Shown: positions 42,911 through 51,776, counted from the first letter of the stretch. The stretch is 64,000 nt of DNA from Streptomyces canus 299MFChir4.1 (GCF_000383615.1 NZ_KB911584.1:416593-480592), one strand, 5' to 3'. Notes: a model not told the origin generated them from the sequence alone. Program-made: numbers and translations.

Positions 42911-43619
42911 CCCGCCCGTTCGATCGGCCCACCCAGGCGTCCACGTCGTAGCCCCGGTCCTCCCAGTAGCCCGGCTTCACGTCCTCGGTGACGGTGATGC
43001 CGGACAGCCACTTGGCGGACTTGTAGAAGTACATCGGCGCCACGTAGAGGCGGACCGGGCCGCCGTGGGAGTGGCCGATGTCCTTGTCCTGCATGCGAAG
43101 GGCCACCAGGACGTCCGGGCGGCGGGCCTGGTCGAGGGTGAGGCTCTCGGTGTACGCCCCGTCGAAGCAGCTGAAGCGAACGGCCCCCGCCTTGGCGGTC
43201 ACTCCGGCGGCGTCCAGCAGCGCGGAGAGCCGTACGCCTTCGAACGGCGTGTCCGGGACCCGCCAGCCTGTCACGCACTGCACGTCCTTGACCAGCCGGG
43301 TCTGGGGCAGCGCCCGCAGGTCGGCCAGGGTGTACGTCCGCGGGTGCGAGACCAGACCGTCGATCTTGAGCTGGTAGTTCCCGGCGTTCCTGTGCGGCAC
43401 CGACGACGTCACGGAGTAGTAGCGGAAGCCGCCGCCGTTGGGGAGCAGGCCCGTCAGACCGGTGGGGTCCTTGTCGGCGGCGCTGCCGAGGAAGGCCTCC
43501 AGGCCGCGTTGCAGGGTGGGCGCGGCGACCACGCCGAGAGCGCCCAGGCCGAGAGTGCCGAGGAAGACACGGCGGCCGATCGGCGTACCGCGGTGCTCCT
43601 CGGGCTGTTCGGAGTTCAC
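42891..43619 (-). CDS. Sulfite-oxidase-family molybdopterin enzyme (YedY/MsrP-like), Tat-exported
   Basis: 242 aa. Twin-arginine leader GRRVFLGTLGLGALGVVAAP, then the oxidoreductase molybdopterin-binding fold with the molybdenum-ligand candidate C115 in DVQCVTGWRVPDTPFEGV, SCFDGAYTESLTLDQA and HGGPVRLYVAPMYFYKSAKW (split below 20). The dimerisation domain of true sulfite oxidases is missing, as in YedY. ATG start; translation is coupled to the cytochrome b gene by overlap. A role in repairing oxidised exported proteins is possible but unproven. Confidence 0.88.
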   Translation of the reverse strand: MNSEQPEEHRGTPIGRRVFLGTLGLGALGVVAAPTLQRGLEAFLGSAADKDPTGLTGLLPNGGGFRYYSVTSSVPHRNAGNYQLKIDGLVSHPRTYTLADLRALPQTRLVKDVQCVTGWRVPDTPFEGVRLSALLDAAGVTAKAGAVRFSCFDGAYTESLTLDQARRPDVLVALRMQDKDIGHSHGGPVRLYVAPMYFYKSAKWLSGITVTEDVKPGYWEDRGYDVDAWVGRSNGRDDDPTS

Positions 43620-43742
43620 CTACTCATTCGAACACCCGCGAGGCCTGCGGGACCAGGACTCGCGGGGGCTCGTCAGACTTCCGTAACCACTTCTCACCCG
43701 GTTCTCAGCGAGCCTCCGGTACGCGGAGGGTCGCGACGAGGA

Positions 43743-45275
43743 TTACGACGTCTCCCCCGCCGCCTTCTCCAGCTGGAACGCCTCGTTGCCGAGCCCGATC
43801 CGGGCGTGGGCCTCGGGCCTGCGGGCCCGCAGGAGCAGGCCCTGCGCCAGGCCCACCAGCACGGCAAGGCCGATGATGCCGGGCAGCACCCAGCTCAGCG
43901 AGGAGCCCGGGCCCGCGCCGACCAGGACGTCGAAGTCCTTCACGGTGTAGACGGCGATCACCAGCAGGGCGATCCCCGCGACGACCGAGGTGACCAGGCG
44001 CCAGGCCTGGGCACCGGCCGCACCGCGCCGGACGAAGAACACGACCACGGACGCGGAGGCCGCCGCCATCAGCACGATCACACCGAGGGAGCCGATGTTG
44101 CCGAACCAGGTGAAAAGGTGCAGGACCGGCACGGTCGGGTCACCCGTGGGCTTGTCGTCGGCGATCGCGAAGACGGCCACGACCACCACGGACACGGCGG
44201 TCTGGAGCAGCGAGCCGGTGCCGGGCGCGCCGCTCGCGCTGTTGGTGCGGCCGAAGGCGGCGGGCAGCAGGCCCTCGCGGCCCATCGCGAAGGCGTAGCG
44301 GGCGACGACGTTGTGGAAGCTGAGCAGGGCCGCGAACATGCCGGTCACGAAGAGGAAGTGCAGGACGTCGGTGAACGTGCCGCCGAGCCGGGACTCGGTG
44401 AGGCCGAAGAGCAGTCCGGCGCTCTGCTTCTGGGACTCGGCGACGATCGCCGACGGGCCGGTGGCGACGGTGAGGGCCCAGCTGCTGAGCGCGAAGAACA
44501 CGGCGACCCCGCTGACGGCCAGGAACATCACGCGCGGCACGAGGATGTGCGGCCGACTGGTCTCCTCGGCGTACACGGGCGCCTGCTCGAAGCCCGTGAA
44601 GGCCGCGATGCAGAAGCACAGGGCGGTGGCGACGCCGGCGCCGCTGAGGGTGTCCGGGTTGAAGGCGTGCAGCGACAGGCCCTGGGCCGCCGGGTCGGCG
44701 ACGGCGGCGATGTCGAAGGTGACGACCAGGGCGACCTCGATGATCAGCAGGACACCGAGCACGCGCGCGTTGACATCGATCTTGAGCCAGCCCAGCGCGC
44801 CGACGACCAGGGCGGCCACCAGCGCCGGTATCCACCAGGCCACCGACAGGTCGGCGTAGGTGGCGAGCAGGCTGGAGACCTCGAAGCCGAAGATGCCGTA
44901 GATGCCGACCTGGAGGGCGTTGTAGGCGACCAGGGCGACGAGGGCCGCGCTCGCCCCGGCGGTGCCGCCGAGGCCGCGGGAGATGTAGGCGTAGAAGGCA
45001 CCGGCGTTGTGGACGTGCCGGCTCATCTCGGCGTAACCGACGCTGAACAGGACCAGGACGACGCCGAGGATGACGAAGAGGAGGGGCTGGCCGACGATCC
45101 CCATCACTGCGAATGTAGTGGGCATGACACCCGCGACGACCATGAGAGGGGCGGTCGCCGCGAGGACGGAGAGCAGCAGGCCCCCGGTGCCGAGCCGGCC
45201 GGCCCGCAGCGCGCGGTCCTGCCCCTTGAACGTACTGATGCCTGGTCTGCTCTTGCTGGAACTCTCGGTGGCCAT
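43743..45275 (-). CDS. APC-superfamily amino acid permease
   Basis: 510 aa integral membrane protein with about 12-14 hydrophobic helices. N-terminal RLGTGGLLLSVLAATAPL, then VGYAEMSRHVHNAGAFYAYISRGLGG (helices 2-3 signature, quoted as AEMSRHVHNAGAFYAYISRG) and FTGFEQAPVYAEETSRP typical of APC carriers with a consensus EE motif. ATG at 45275 chosen because AGAAGGACGG precedes it; the frame runs open to 45518 through the neighbouring gene. It follows the TPR-like gene by 29 bp and is probably cotranscribed. Substrate unknown. Confidence 0.93.
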   Translation of the reverse strand: MATESSSKSRPGISTFKGQDRALRAGRLGTGGLLLSVLAATAPLMVVAGVMPTTFAVMGIVGQPLLFVILGVVLVLFSVGYAEMSRHVHNAGAFYAYISRGLGGTAGASAALVALVAYNALQVGIYGIFGFEVSSLLATYADLSVAWWIPALVAALVVGALGWLKIDVNARVLGVLLIIEVALVVTFDIAAVADPAAQGLSLHAFNPDTLSGAGVATALCFCIAAFTGFEQAPVYAEETSRPHILVPRVMFLAVSGVAVFFALSSWALTVATGPSAIVAESQKQSAGLLFGLTESRLGGTFTDVLHFLFVTGMFAALLSFHNVVARYAFAMGREGLLPAAFGRTNSASGAPGTGSLLQTAVSVVVVAVFAIADDKPTGDPTVPVLHLFTWFGNIGSLGVIVLMAAASASVVVFFVRRGAAGAQAWRLVTSVVAGIALLVIAVYTVKDFDVLVGAGPGSSLSWVLPGIIGLAVLVGLAQGLLLRARRPEAHARIGLGNEAFQLEKAAGETS

Positions 45276-45304
45276 GGGGACCGTCCTTCTGGGGTTCGGG
45301 GGTG

Positions 45305-46255
45305 TCACACCGTGCCGAGCGCGGTGTCGCGGGCGGCACGGAAGGCGGAGTACGGCTCGCGGTCCGGATAGGACCAGGGGGCCGGGGTGGGGCGTTCGCC
45401 GATGCGGTGGAAGAGGGCGGCGGCCTCGGCGCCGCGGCCCTCGCAGACCTTCGCGTGGGCGAGGAAGTTGAGGTCGACCAGGCGGCGGGGATGGCCCTCG
45501 TGCTCCCATTCCAGCCACCAGTCGAAGGCCGCCTTCATCACCTGCCGGGCCCGGCGGCCGGTCCAGTGGGCGGAGGCGGCGGGGTCGTGCGGCTCGTGCC
45601 CGGCGGCGGCCAGGGCACGGTAGCGCTCGGTGTGCGCGATGACCGGCAGGATCGCGAGCGGTGAGTCGGCGGGGGCCTGTTCGGCGGCCCAGTTGGCGAA
45701 GTCGTAGACCTCGTGCAGCGGGTCGGGGCCGGTGTCGGCCCGGCGCTCGGCGAGCCGGGCGACCATCAGGTGGTGGGCGTGGTGGTGGTCGGCGTGCCGC
45801 CGTCGGATCTCACCGAAGACGTGGGCCACCTCGTCCGCCGCCCCGAGGTCCCGCTCCAGCATCAGCAGGCCGAGCCAGGGGGTCGGGTCGGCGGGCGCGA
45901 GGCCGGCCGCGGTCCGGCAGGCCTCGCGGGCGGCGACGGGCTTGCCCTTGCCCCGCCGGACGCGCTGGACCAGCGCGAGGGCGAGCAGTACGGCGGCGTC
46001 GGCGGAGTCCGGCTCGGCCACCAGCCAGTCCCTGGCCCAGGCGTCGCTGTACGGCTCGGCCGCGAGCACCGTGACCCGGTGGCCCCGCCGGTCCCACTCA
46101 TCACCTGTCCGGGTGAGCAACGCCCGGGCCGCCTGCCACCTGCCCTGCGCCAACGCGGCGCGCACGTCGATGAGTTCGGCGTCGTCGAGGGCCGCGTCGA
46201 AGGCCTGGGAGGCGCGTTTCCGACTGCGGCCGAAGGGGGGTGGGGGCGGGGACAC
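45305..46255 (-). CDS. TPR-like conserved protein of unknown function
   Basis: 316 aa from the GTG at 46255 (preceded by GAGGAAAA). Alpha-helical, with repeated Ala-rich helices resembling tetratricopeptide units (IDVRAALAQGRWQAARALL, SADAAVLLALALVQRVRRG, DPTPWLGLLMLERDLGAADE). His-rich HADHHHAHHLMVARLAE lies near the centre, and WDWW-like aromatic FDWWLEWEHEGHPRR near the C-terminus. It may be a cytoplasmic adaptor. The frame is open to 46459 but that part is low-complexity Pro/Arg and overlaps repeats. It is the upstream gene of an operon with the APC permease. Confidence 0.75.
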   Translation of the reverse strand: MSPPPPPFGRSRKRASQAFDAALDDAELIDVRAALAQGRWQAARALLTRTGDEWDRRGHRVTVLAAEPYSDAWARDWLVAEPDSADAAVLLALALVQRVRRGKGKPVAAREACRTAAGLAPADPTPWLGLLMLERDLGAADEVAHVFGEIRRRHADHHHAHHLMVARLAERRADTGPDPLHEVYDFANWAAEQAPADSPLAILPVIAHTERYRALAAAGHEPHDPAASAHWTGRRARQVMKAAFDWWLEWEHEGHPRRLVDLNFLAHAKVCEGRGAEAAALFHRIGERPTPAPWSYPDREPYSAFRAARDTALGTV

Positions 46256-46773
46256 CGTGTGGGTTTTCCTCACGGAACATGGCACGTGGCCGGTGGGGCG
46301 GAAGGGGGTGAGGGGGCAGGTGGGGCGGAAAGGAGTGCCAGGGGGTGACGGGGTGGGTGCGGGCCGGGTGAAAGGCGGGATGCCTGGGAGGATGCGGGCA
46401 GGCCGACGGTCAACGCGGGCAGGTCGGGGTGCCGATTCGCACGGCCATCGACTGATCACGGACAGCCAACCCCCCGCCTATGGTTTGAGTCAAGGGTCGA
46501 AGGCGCATTACACGCGTCAACTCTCCACGCCCGAGAGGAAGTTGTGGCGATGCGGTGCTGGTGGGGCGGGGTCAAGGCCCCGCTTCTGTGGCGTACGCCA
46601 TGGCGCCGCCCTTCCCGGCACCGCACCATGGCGGGACACCCCGCCGCCGAGAAGGGTTCGGCGGCCGAGTCGACGGCCCGAATCCGGGTACTCCCAGGGG
46701 CATGCCGGACGCTGGGACGCTACAGTCGGCGACAACCACCCCGCCGCCCGGCCGGACGATCGAGGTACGCAGC
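46256..46773. other. 518-bp divergent region between the TPR-like and DMT genes
   Basis: No convincing gene. It contains an imperfect G-rich repeat (GTGGGGCGGAAGGGGGTGAG near 46291 and GTGGGGCGGAAAGGAGTG near 46320), an AT-richer TTGAGT (46485-46490) ... CATTAC (46506-46511) promoter-like pair, an RBS-like GAGAGGAAG before a short reading frame at 46544-46792 that overlaps the DMT start, and a TACAGT -10-like element near 46722. Confidence 0.4.
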
Positions 46774-47667
46774 GTGTCGGTTCTGGTTCTGATTCTCGCC
46801 GTGAGTGCTGCCTGCTGCCTGGGCTTCGGCTTCGTGCTGCAGCAGAACGCGGCCCGTCAGGCCCCGCTGAGCGACTTCCTCTCCCCCCGGCTGCTCCTCG
46901 ACCTCGTGAAGGTACCGCGCTGGCTCGGTGGCATCGGGCTGATGGTGGTCGGCATGGTGCTGGGCGCCATCGCGCTCGGTCAGGGCGAGGTCTCCCTGGT
47001 CGAACCCCTGCTCGCCACGAACCTGCTGTTCGCCCTCGGCCTCTCCCGCAGGCAGACCAAGCAGCCCCTGGGCCGCCAGGGCTGGGCGGGGCTCGCGCTG
47101 CTGGCGGGCGGGGTGACCGCGTTCATCGTGGCGGGCGAGCCGCGCGGTGGTACGGCGGTCACCGATCCCTTCCGCCACTGGCTGATCATCGGCGTCATGA
47201 TCGGCCTGGCCCTGCTGCTCACGACCTACGCCAAGCGCTCCCGGCTCAGTGCGGGGCCGGTCCTGCTGGCCCTGGCGGCCGGTCTGCTCTACGGCGTACA
47301 GGACGCCCTCACCCGGGTCAGCGGCCAGCGCTTCTCCGCGAGCGGCCTCGCCGAGCTGCTGACCGGCTGGCAGCCGTACGCCGTGCTGGCCCTCGGCATC
47401 ACCGGGCTCGTCCTGGTGCAGAGCGCCTTCGAGACCGCGCCGCTGCGGATGTCGCTGCCCGCGCTGACCGCGGCCCAGCCGCTCGCCGGCATCGTGTGCG
47501 GGGTGGGCTTCCTGGGCGACCGCCTGCGCACCGACACCGCCGCGCTGACCTGGGAGGCGGTGGGGCTCGCGGCCATCGTCGCGGGCATCGTGCTGCTGGG
47601 GATGCATCCCGCGATGCCCCGCGGAGCCGACCGGTCGGAACCCACACGGAATCTTCAGCCGAGCTGA
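46774..47667 (+). CDS. DMT-superfamily (EamA/NIPA-like) transporter
   Basis: 297 aa integral membrane protein with about 9-10 hydrophobic helices. The GTG at 46774 follows GAGGT and starts directly at the first helix (VSVLVLILAVSAACCLGFGF, 20 residues). Features: FVLQQNAARQ after helix 1, EVSLVEPLLATNLLFALGLS, LLYGVQDALTR and SLPALTAAQPLAGIVCGV, which resemble magnesium-transporter NIPA and EamA proteins. Upstream in-frame codons to 46555 look non-coding. Substrate unknown. Confidence 0.85.
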   Translation: MSVLVLILAVSAACCLGFGFVLQQNAARQAPLSDFLSPRLLLDLVKVPRWLGGIGLMVVGMVLGAIALGQGEVSLVEPLLATNLLFALGLSRRQTKQPLGRQGWAGLALLAGGVTAFIVAGEPRGGTAVTDPFRHWLIIGVMIGLALLLTTYAKRSRLSAGPVLLALAAGLLYGVQDALTRVSGQRFSASGLAELLTGWQPYAVLALGITGLVLVQSAFETAPLRMSLPALTAAQPLAGIVCGVGFLGDRLRTDTAALTWEAVGLAAIVAGIVLLGMHPAMPRGADRSEPTRNLQPS

Positions 47668-47727
47668 GGGGATCCCTGCACGGACGCCCCCCGAGCATGG
47701 CCCCGTACCCCTGCTTGGATGGGGGAC

Positions 47728-48234
47728 ATGAGCGCTGCTGACGAGATCGTCGACGAAGACGACAACGTCGTCGCACAGTCACCGCGTGGTGAGGCATACG
47801 CCCAGGGCCTGCGTCATCGCTGTGTCTTCATCCAGGCCAGGGACGCCGAGGGGCGGCTCTTCGTCCATCGCCGCACGCCCACCAAGCTGGTCTTCCCGTC
47901 CCTCTACGACATGTTCGTGGGCGGCGTGGTCGGCGCGGGCGAGTCCTACGACGACGCGGCCCTGCGCGAGGCCGAGGAGGAACTGGGCGTGACGGGCCTG
48001 CCCCGACCGGAGTTCCTCTTCAAGTTCCTGTACGCCGACGGCGCCGGCCACACCTGGTGGTCCGCGGTGTACGAGGTCCGCTGCGAGCTCCCGGTCAGTC
48101 CCCAGGTCGAGGAGGTCGCCTGGCACGACTTCCTGACCGAGGACGAGGTGGAGCTGCGGCTGCGGGACTGGGCGTGGGTCCCGGACGGGCTGGCGGCCTA
48201 CGAGCGGCTCAGGGCGTACCGGTCGATGGGCTGA
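47728..48234 (+). CDS. Nudix hydrolase (isopentenyl-diphosphate isomerase-like subgroup)
   Basis: 168 aa. The Nudix box is GGVVGAGESYDDAALREAEEELGV (G-x5-E-x7-R-E-x-x-E-E-x-G, quoted as GAGESYDDAALREAEEELG). N-terminal HRCVFIQARDAEGRLFVHRR and C-terminal EEVAWHDFLTEDEV fit YfcD-like members. Start ATG 47728 after GGGGG; the ATG at 47719 is 9 nt upstream and also possible. Cleaves a nucleoside-diphosphate-like substrate that cannot be named from sequence. Confidence 0.9.
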   Translation: MSAADEIVDEDDNVVAQSPRGEAYAQGLRHRCVFIQARDAEGRLFVHRRTPTKLVFPSLYDMFVGGVVGAGESYDDAALREAEEELGVTGLPRPEFLFKFLYADGAGHTWWSAVYEVRCELPVSPQVEEVAWHDFLTEDEVELRLRDWAWVPDGLAAYERLRAYRSMG

Positions 48235-49324
48235 CCGCCGGGAGCGCCACCGTGACGCGCAGCCCGCCGCCAGGGCGTGGGGCCAGGGCGAGCGTTCCGT
48301 CGTGGGCGTGGGTGATGGTCTTCACGATGGCCAGTCCGAGCCCCACGCCCGCGTGATCGGTGTGCACGCGCTCGGTGCCGCGCTGGAACGGTTCGGTGAG
48401 CGTCGCGGCCAGCTCCGGGGTGAGCCGATCGCCGGTGTTCTCGGCCGTGAGCACCACCGCCCCGGGGCTGACGCCGGTCGTGACCCGCACGGTGCCCCCC
48501 TCGGGCAGGTTATGGACGATCGCGTTGTGCAGGAGGTTCGTCGTGAGCTGGAGCAGGAGCGCGTGGGACCCGTTGGTGGGGGCGGCGTCCCCGCCGGTCT
48601 CAAGGGTGACCCCGTGCTTCTCCGCCAGCGGCAGAAGTTCCTCGGTGGCCTCTTCCGCGAGGAGGGAGAGGTCGACGGGTTCTCGGGTGAAGGACCGCTG
48701 GTTGACGCGGCTGAGCAGGAGCAGTGCCTCCGTGAGGTCGATCGCCCGGGCGTTGACGGAGTGAAGGCGTGCGATGACTTCGCCGGTGTCGGCGTGCGGG
48801 TCGGCGCGGGCCACGTCGAGCAGGGCCTTCGAGATGGCCAGCGGGGTGCGCAGCTCGTGCGAGGCGTTGGCCGCGAATCTCTGCTGCTCGGCGACATGCG
48901 CCTCCAGCCGGGCCAGCATCGCGTCGAAGGCGTCGGCGAGTTCGCGGAACTCGTCCTTGTGACCCGGCAGCAGGATCCGGTGGGAGAGCGATCCGTGGGT
49001 GGCCAGGCGGGTGGCCTCCGCGATGCGGGTCAGCGGGGCGAGCATCCGGCCGGCGAGGATCCACCCGCCCACGAGGCCGAACACCAGCAGGAACGCCAGC
49101 ACCGCGGCCGCCCTCGGGGCGAAGACCTCCAGCAGGGCGGACCGGATGGGGAAGACACCGCCCGTGGGTCCGTCGTCGGGGTTGTAGAGCATCGCGCGGT
49201 TGGGGACGTAGCGCAGCAGGAACAGCCACACCGCGGCGAGCAGCAGGAGGCCCGCGACCATGAGGAACCCCGCGTAGCTGAGGGTGAGTTTGAGGCGGAC
49301 GCTCAGCCCCGGCTGCCTGTCCAC
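48209..49324 (-). CDS. Orphan sensor histidine kinase
   Basis: 371 aa from the GTG at 49324, which has GGGAG 8 nt upstream. Two membrane helices (about 10-32 and 66-90) flank a short extracytoplasmic loop; HAMP domain (GRMLAPLTRIAEATRLATHG), then dimerisation/phosphoacceptor H156 in ANASHELRTPLAIS and ATPase boxes (NLLHNAIVHN, TENTGDR-like AENTGDRLTPE, GVGLGLAIVKTITHAHDG). The C-terminus overlaps the convergent Nudix gene by 26 nt. Its response regulator is missing; only an apparent N-terminal remnant lies upstream. Confidence 0.9.
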   Translation of the reverse strand: MDRQPGLSVRLKLTLSYAGFLMVAGLLLLAAVWLFLLRYVPNRAMLYNPDDGPTGGVFPIRSALLEVFAPRAAAVLAFLLVFGLVGGWILAGRMLAPLTRIAEATRLATHGSLSHRILLPGHKDEFRELADAFDAMLARLEAHVAEQQRFAANASHELRTPLAISKALLDVARADPHADTGEVIARLHSVNARAIDLTEALLLLSRVNQRSFTREPVDLSLLAEEATEELLPLAEKHGVTLETGGDAAPTNGSHALLLQLTTNLLHNAIVHNLPEGGTVRVTTGVSPGAVVLTAENTGDRLTPELAATLTEPFQRGTERVHTDHAGVGLGLAIVKTITHAHDGTLALAPRPGGGLRVTVALPAVSPSTGTP

Positions 49325-49471
49325 GGTCCGCTCCCTGCTTGCCGGCCGGCCTCGTGTCGCGGGTCGGCGTTCTCGTCTCGTGCGGGCGATGTCGCGGGCT
49401 TTGGCGTCCAGCCAGGTGCCGTGGACGGCCTCCGCCGGACCGGGCTCGTCCTCGACCGTCAGCACTCGCAT
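49325..49471 (-). pseudogene. Remnant of an OmpR-type response regulator fused in frame to the kinase
   Basis: From the ATG at 49471 the frame reads MRVLTVEDEPGPAEAV, then GTWLDAKARDIA and an Arg-rich stretch running into the kinase. MRVL-V-EDE-x-x-AEAV is the start of OmpR-family receivers that sit directly upstream of such kinases; the phosphoacceptor Asp and DNA-binding domain are absent. It looks like the scar of an internal deletion. A TAGTAT -10-like element 9 bp upstream could still give a leaderless transcript, making a kinase with an extra 49 residues. Confidence 0.65.
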
Positions 49472-49479
49472 GGTCCCGA

Positions 49480-49505
49480 TACTACGAACCGGCGCATATC
49501 GCCGG
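49480..49505 (-). promoter_or_regulatory. -10-like element and small palindrome upstream of the remnant/kinase
   Basis: TAGTAT on the minus strand (49480-49485) and the inverted repeat CCGGCG-CATAT-CGCCGG (49489-49505) lie just before the vestigial regulator start. Confidence 0.4.
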
Positions 49506-49679
49506 TGTATCGAAATCCGCATACGGCCCGGCAACATCGCGTCGCCTTGGCTTATGGCATGACGCGGAACCCCGGACGGCGTGACGGTCGACGACGGCTG
49601 CCCGCGCACCGCCCCCGCCCGGGACCCGAGGACGCGGCAGTGACCAGCAGTGACCAGCAGTGAGCAAGGACGGACGACG

Positions 49680-50759
49680 ATGACACAGGTGGACACGGCG
49701 GAGAGCGGACAGGACGGCGAGCACCGCCAGGACACCGGCTCCTGGACCCCGCGTGCCGGAGCCGGTGTCCGCCGGGCGGTCCTGGCCGTCGCCCGCCCCG
49801 GGCCCTGGAGGCGCGGCCCGCTGCTCACCGCGTCGGCGCTGCTGCTCGGCCTGCTGATGCTGCTGCACGGGAGTGTCCCGAACCGGATCGGGCAGCTCGG
49901 CAGTCTGGTGGAGACGTTCCTGCCGTGGTTCGGCCTGTTCGTCCCGGTGCTGCTGGCCGGGGCGCTGTGGCGCCGCTCCGCCTCCGCGGTGGTCGCGCTG
50001 CTGCTGCCGGTCGTGGTGTGGCTGAACCTCTTCGGAGGGCTGCTCGGCGACAGGTCCCACACCGGCGGTGACCTGACCCTGGTCAGCCACAACGTCGGCG
50101 CCGACAACCCCGACCCGACGGCCACCGCCCGCGACCTGGCCGCCTCCGGAGCGGACGTGCTGGCGCTGGAGGAGATCACCCCCGAGGCCACGGGCACCTA
50201 CGAGAAGGAACTGGCGGGGGCGTACCCGTTCCACGCCGTGCGGGGGACGGTCGGGCTGTGGAGCAGGCTCCCGCTGTCGGACACCCGGCGGGTCGACATC
50301 GACATGGACTACGGGCCGCTGGCCGACACCAAGCCGGTCGACACGACCGCGACGCGGGCGCTACGCACGACGGTGACCACGGACCGGGGGCCGCTGGTGG
50401 TCTACGTGGCCCACCTGGCGTCCGTGCGGGTGACGCCCAGGGACGGCTTCGGTACGGCCCAGCGGGACCGGGGCGTACAGGCGATCGGCCGGGCCGTCGC
50501 CGCCGAGCGGAACGAGCGGGTGGTGGTGCTCGGCGACCTGAACGGCACCCTGGACGACCGCGCGTTCACCGCACTGGGCGCGCGGATGACCTCGGCCCAG
50601 GACGCGGCCGGGGACGGCTTCGGCTTCACCTGGCCGGCCGGGTTCCCGCTGGCGCGGATCGACCAGATCCTGGTCAGGGGGGTGCGGCCGGAGAGCTCCT
50701 GGGTCCTTCCGGCCACCGGGAGCGACCATCTGCCGGTGGCGGCGAGGATCAGTTGGTGA
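49680..50759 (+). CDS. Membrane-anchored endonuclease/exonuclease/phosphatase-family protein
   Basis: 359 aa; ATG 49680 follows AAGGACGG (an earlier in-frame start at 49650 is less supported). Three N-terminal membrane helices (about 42-130) precede an extracytoplasmic EEP domain (about 140-359): LVSHNVGADN, LALEEITPEA (metal-binding Glu), VYVAHLASVR, VVLGDLNGTLDD (Asp/Asn pair) and SDHLPVAARI (catalytic Asp-His). Could be a phosphodiesterase or nuclease outside the membrane. Divergent from the kinase. Confidence 0.9.
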   Translation: MTQVDTAESGQDGEHRQDTGSWTPRAGAGVRRAVLAVARPGPWRRGPLLTASALLLGLLMLLHGSVPNRIGQLGSLVETFLPWFGLFVPVLLAGALWRRSASAVVALLLPVVVWLNLFGGLLGDRSHTGGDLTLVSHNVGADNPDPTATARDLAASGADVLALEEITPEATGTYEKELAGAYPFHAVRGTVGLWSRLPLSDTRRVDIDMDYGPLADTKPVDTTATRALRTTVTTDRGPLVVYVAHLASVRVTPRDGFGTAQRDRGVQAIGRAVAAERNERVVVLGDLNGTLDDRAFTALGARMTSAQDAAGDGFGFTWPAGFPLARIDQILVRGVRPESSWVLPATGSDHLPVAARISW

Positions 50760-50819
50760 ACGCCCCGGGAGCACCGGTGAGCACCGGCAACGCCCTTTGA
50801 CGGCGGGGCCGATAGGCTC

Positions 50820-51218
50820 GTGCGCGTGATCGATTTTGCACGGAACGTCCGCGTCTGGTTCGCCCCCGAGGAGGTCCGGCAGGAGGGCCGTACCCCCGAC
50901 TACCGGTTCTCGCTGGCCAACGAGCGCACCTTCCTGGCCTGGCTGCGGACGGCGCTCGCGCTCATCGGCGGAGGCTTCGCCGTGGACCAGTTCCTGCCGG
51001 ATCTGCGCTGGGGGTGGCGGGTCGGGCTGGCGCTCGCGCTGCTTGCGGCGGGCGTGCTGTGCTCGTTGCGGGCGGTCAATCACTGGGTGCGGTGCGAGCG
51101 GGCGATGCGGCGGGGCGAGGATCTGCCGGTGTCGCGGTTCCCGGCGTTGCTGAGCGTGGTGGTCGCGGTGGTGGCCGTGGCCATGGTCTTCGTGGTGCTG
51201 GTCGGGTGGGAGGGATGA
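50820..51218 (+). CDS. YidH/DUF202-family membrane protein (first of two)
   Basis: 132 aa with three hydrophobic helices (about 42-62, 66-86, 108-128) and the family motif FSLANERTFLAWLRTALALI. Start GTG 50820 or 50826 (two GTG codons in frame). The stop overlaps the next gene (ATGA). Function of DUF202 proteins is unknown. Confidence 0.9.
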   Translation: MRVIDFARNVRVWFAPEEVRQEGRTPDYRFSLANERTFLAWLRTALALIGGGFAVDQFLPDLRWGWRVGLALALLAAGVLCSLRAVNHWVRCERAMRRGEDLPVSRFPALLSVVVAVVAVAMVFVVLVGWEG

Positions 51219-51538
51219 GCGAGGGCGCCGCCGCGGACCGCGACCCGGGGCTCCAGCCCGAACGCACCCGCCTCGCCTGGCGCCGTACGACCCTCTCGGG
51301 CACCGTCTCCGCCGTACTCGCGGTGAAGACGGCCCTGCACGGCGGCCCGTCCCCGGCCGCCCTCGTGGCGTGTGCCCTGTGCTGCGCGCTGTGGCTCGCC
51401 TTCCTCTACCTTGCCCACCGCCGCATCCGCACCCTGTCCTCGTCCGACACCCCGCCGACCCTGACCCCTCGGGCCGCCACGACAGCAGTGCTGTGCACGG
51501 TGGCGATGGCGGTGTGCGGGGCGGCCCTGGTGTTCTGA
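51215..51538 (+). CDS. DUF202-family membrane protein (second of two)
   Basis: 107 aa starting at the ATG overlapping the previous stop by 4 nt. Motif DPGLQPERTRLAWRRTTLS followed by three hydrophobic helices matches the shorter DUF202 type (YidG-like). Translationally coupled pair, probably interacting membrane proteins. Confidence 0.88.
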   Translation: MSEGAAADRDPGLQPERTRLAWRRTTLSGTVSAVLAVKTALHGGPSPAALVACALCCALWLAFLYLAHRRIRTLSSSDTPPTLTPRAATTAVLCTVAMAVCGAALVF

Positions 51539-51776
51539 ACAGAGCCACGCCGCCCCGGCGACGCGACCGCGCACTCGACCACCGTGGACCCGCCGCGCCC
51601 CCTCACCCGTGCCCCCCACCTGCGCACGCGCCGTACCCCCGCCACCCACCCAGCCTCAGTCCCAGCCCTCACCCCCACCGGGCACACCCACGCCACGCGC
51701 ACCGAATCGCCCGATATGCACCCCACCCGTGGCAGCCTGTCCGACGTCATCGCCCGTCGCTTCGAAGGTGAGCACC

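Noticed and set aside
43065..45371. 768-codon plus-strand frame over the molybdopterin and permease genes
   Set aside because: Gly/Asp/Gln-rich shadow of two clear minus-strand genes.
49472..50197. Long N-terminal extension of the histidine kinase frame
   Set aside because: Codons upstream of 49471 are antisense to the EEP-family gene and are low-complexity Ser/Arg/Pro.
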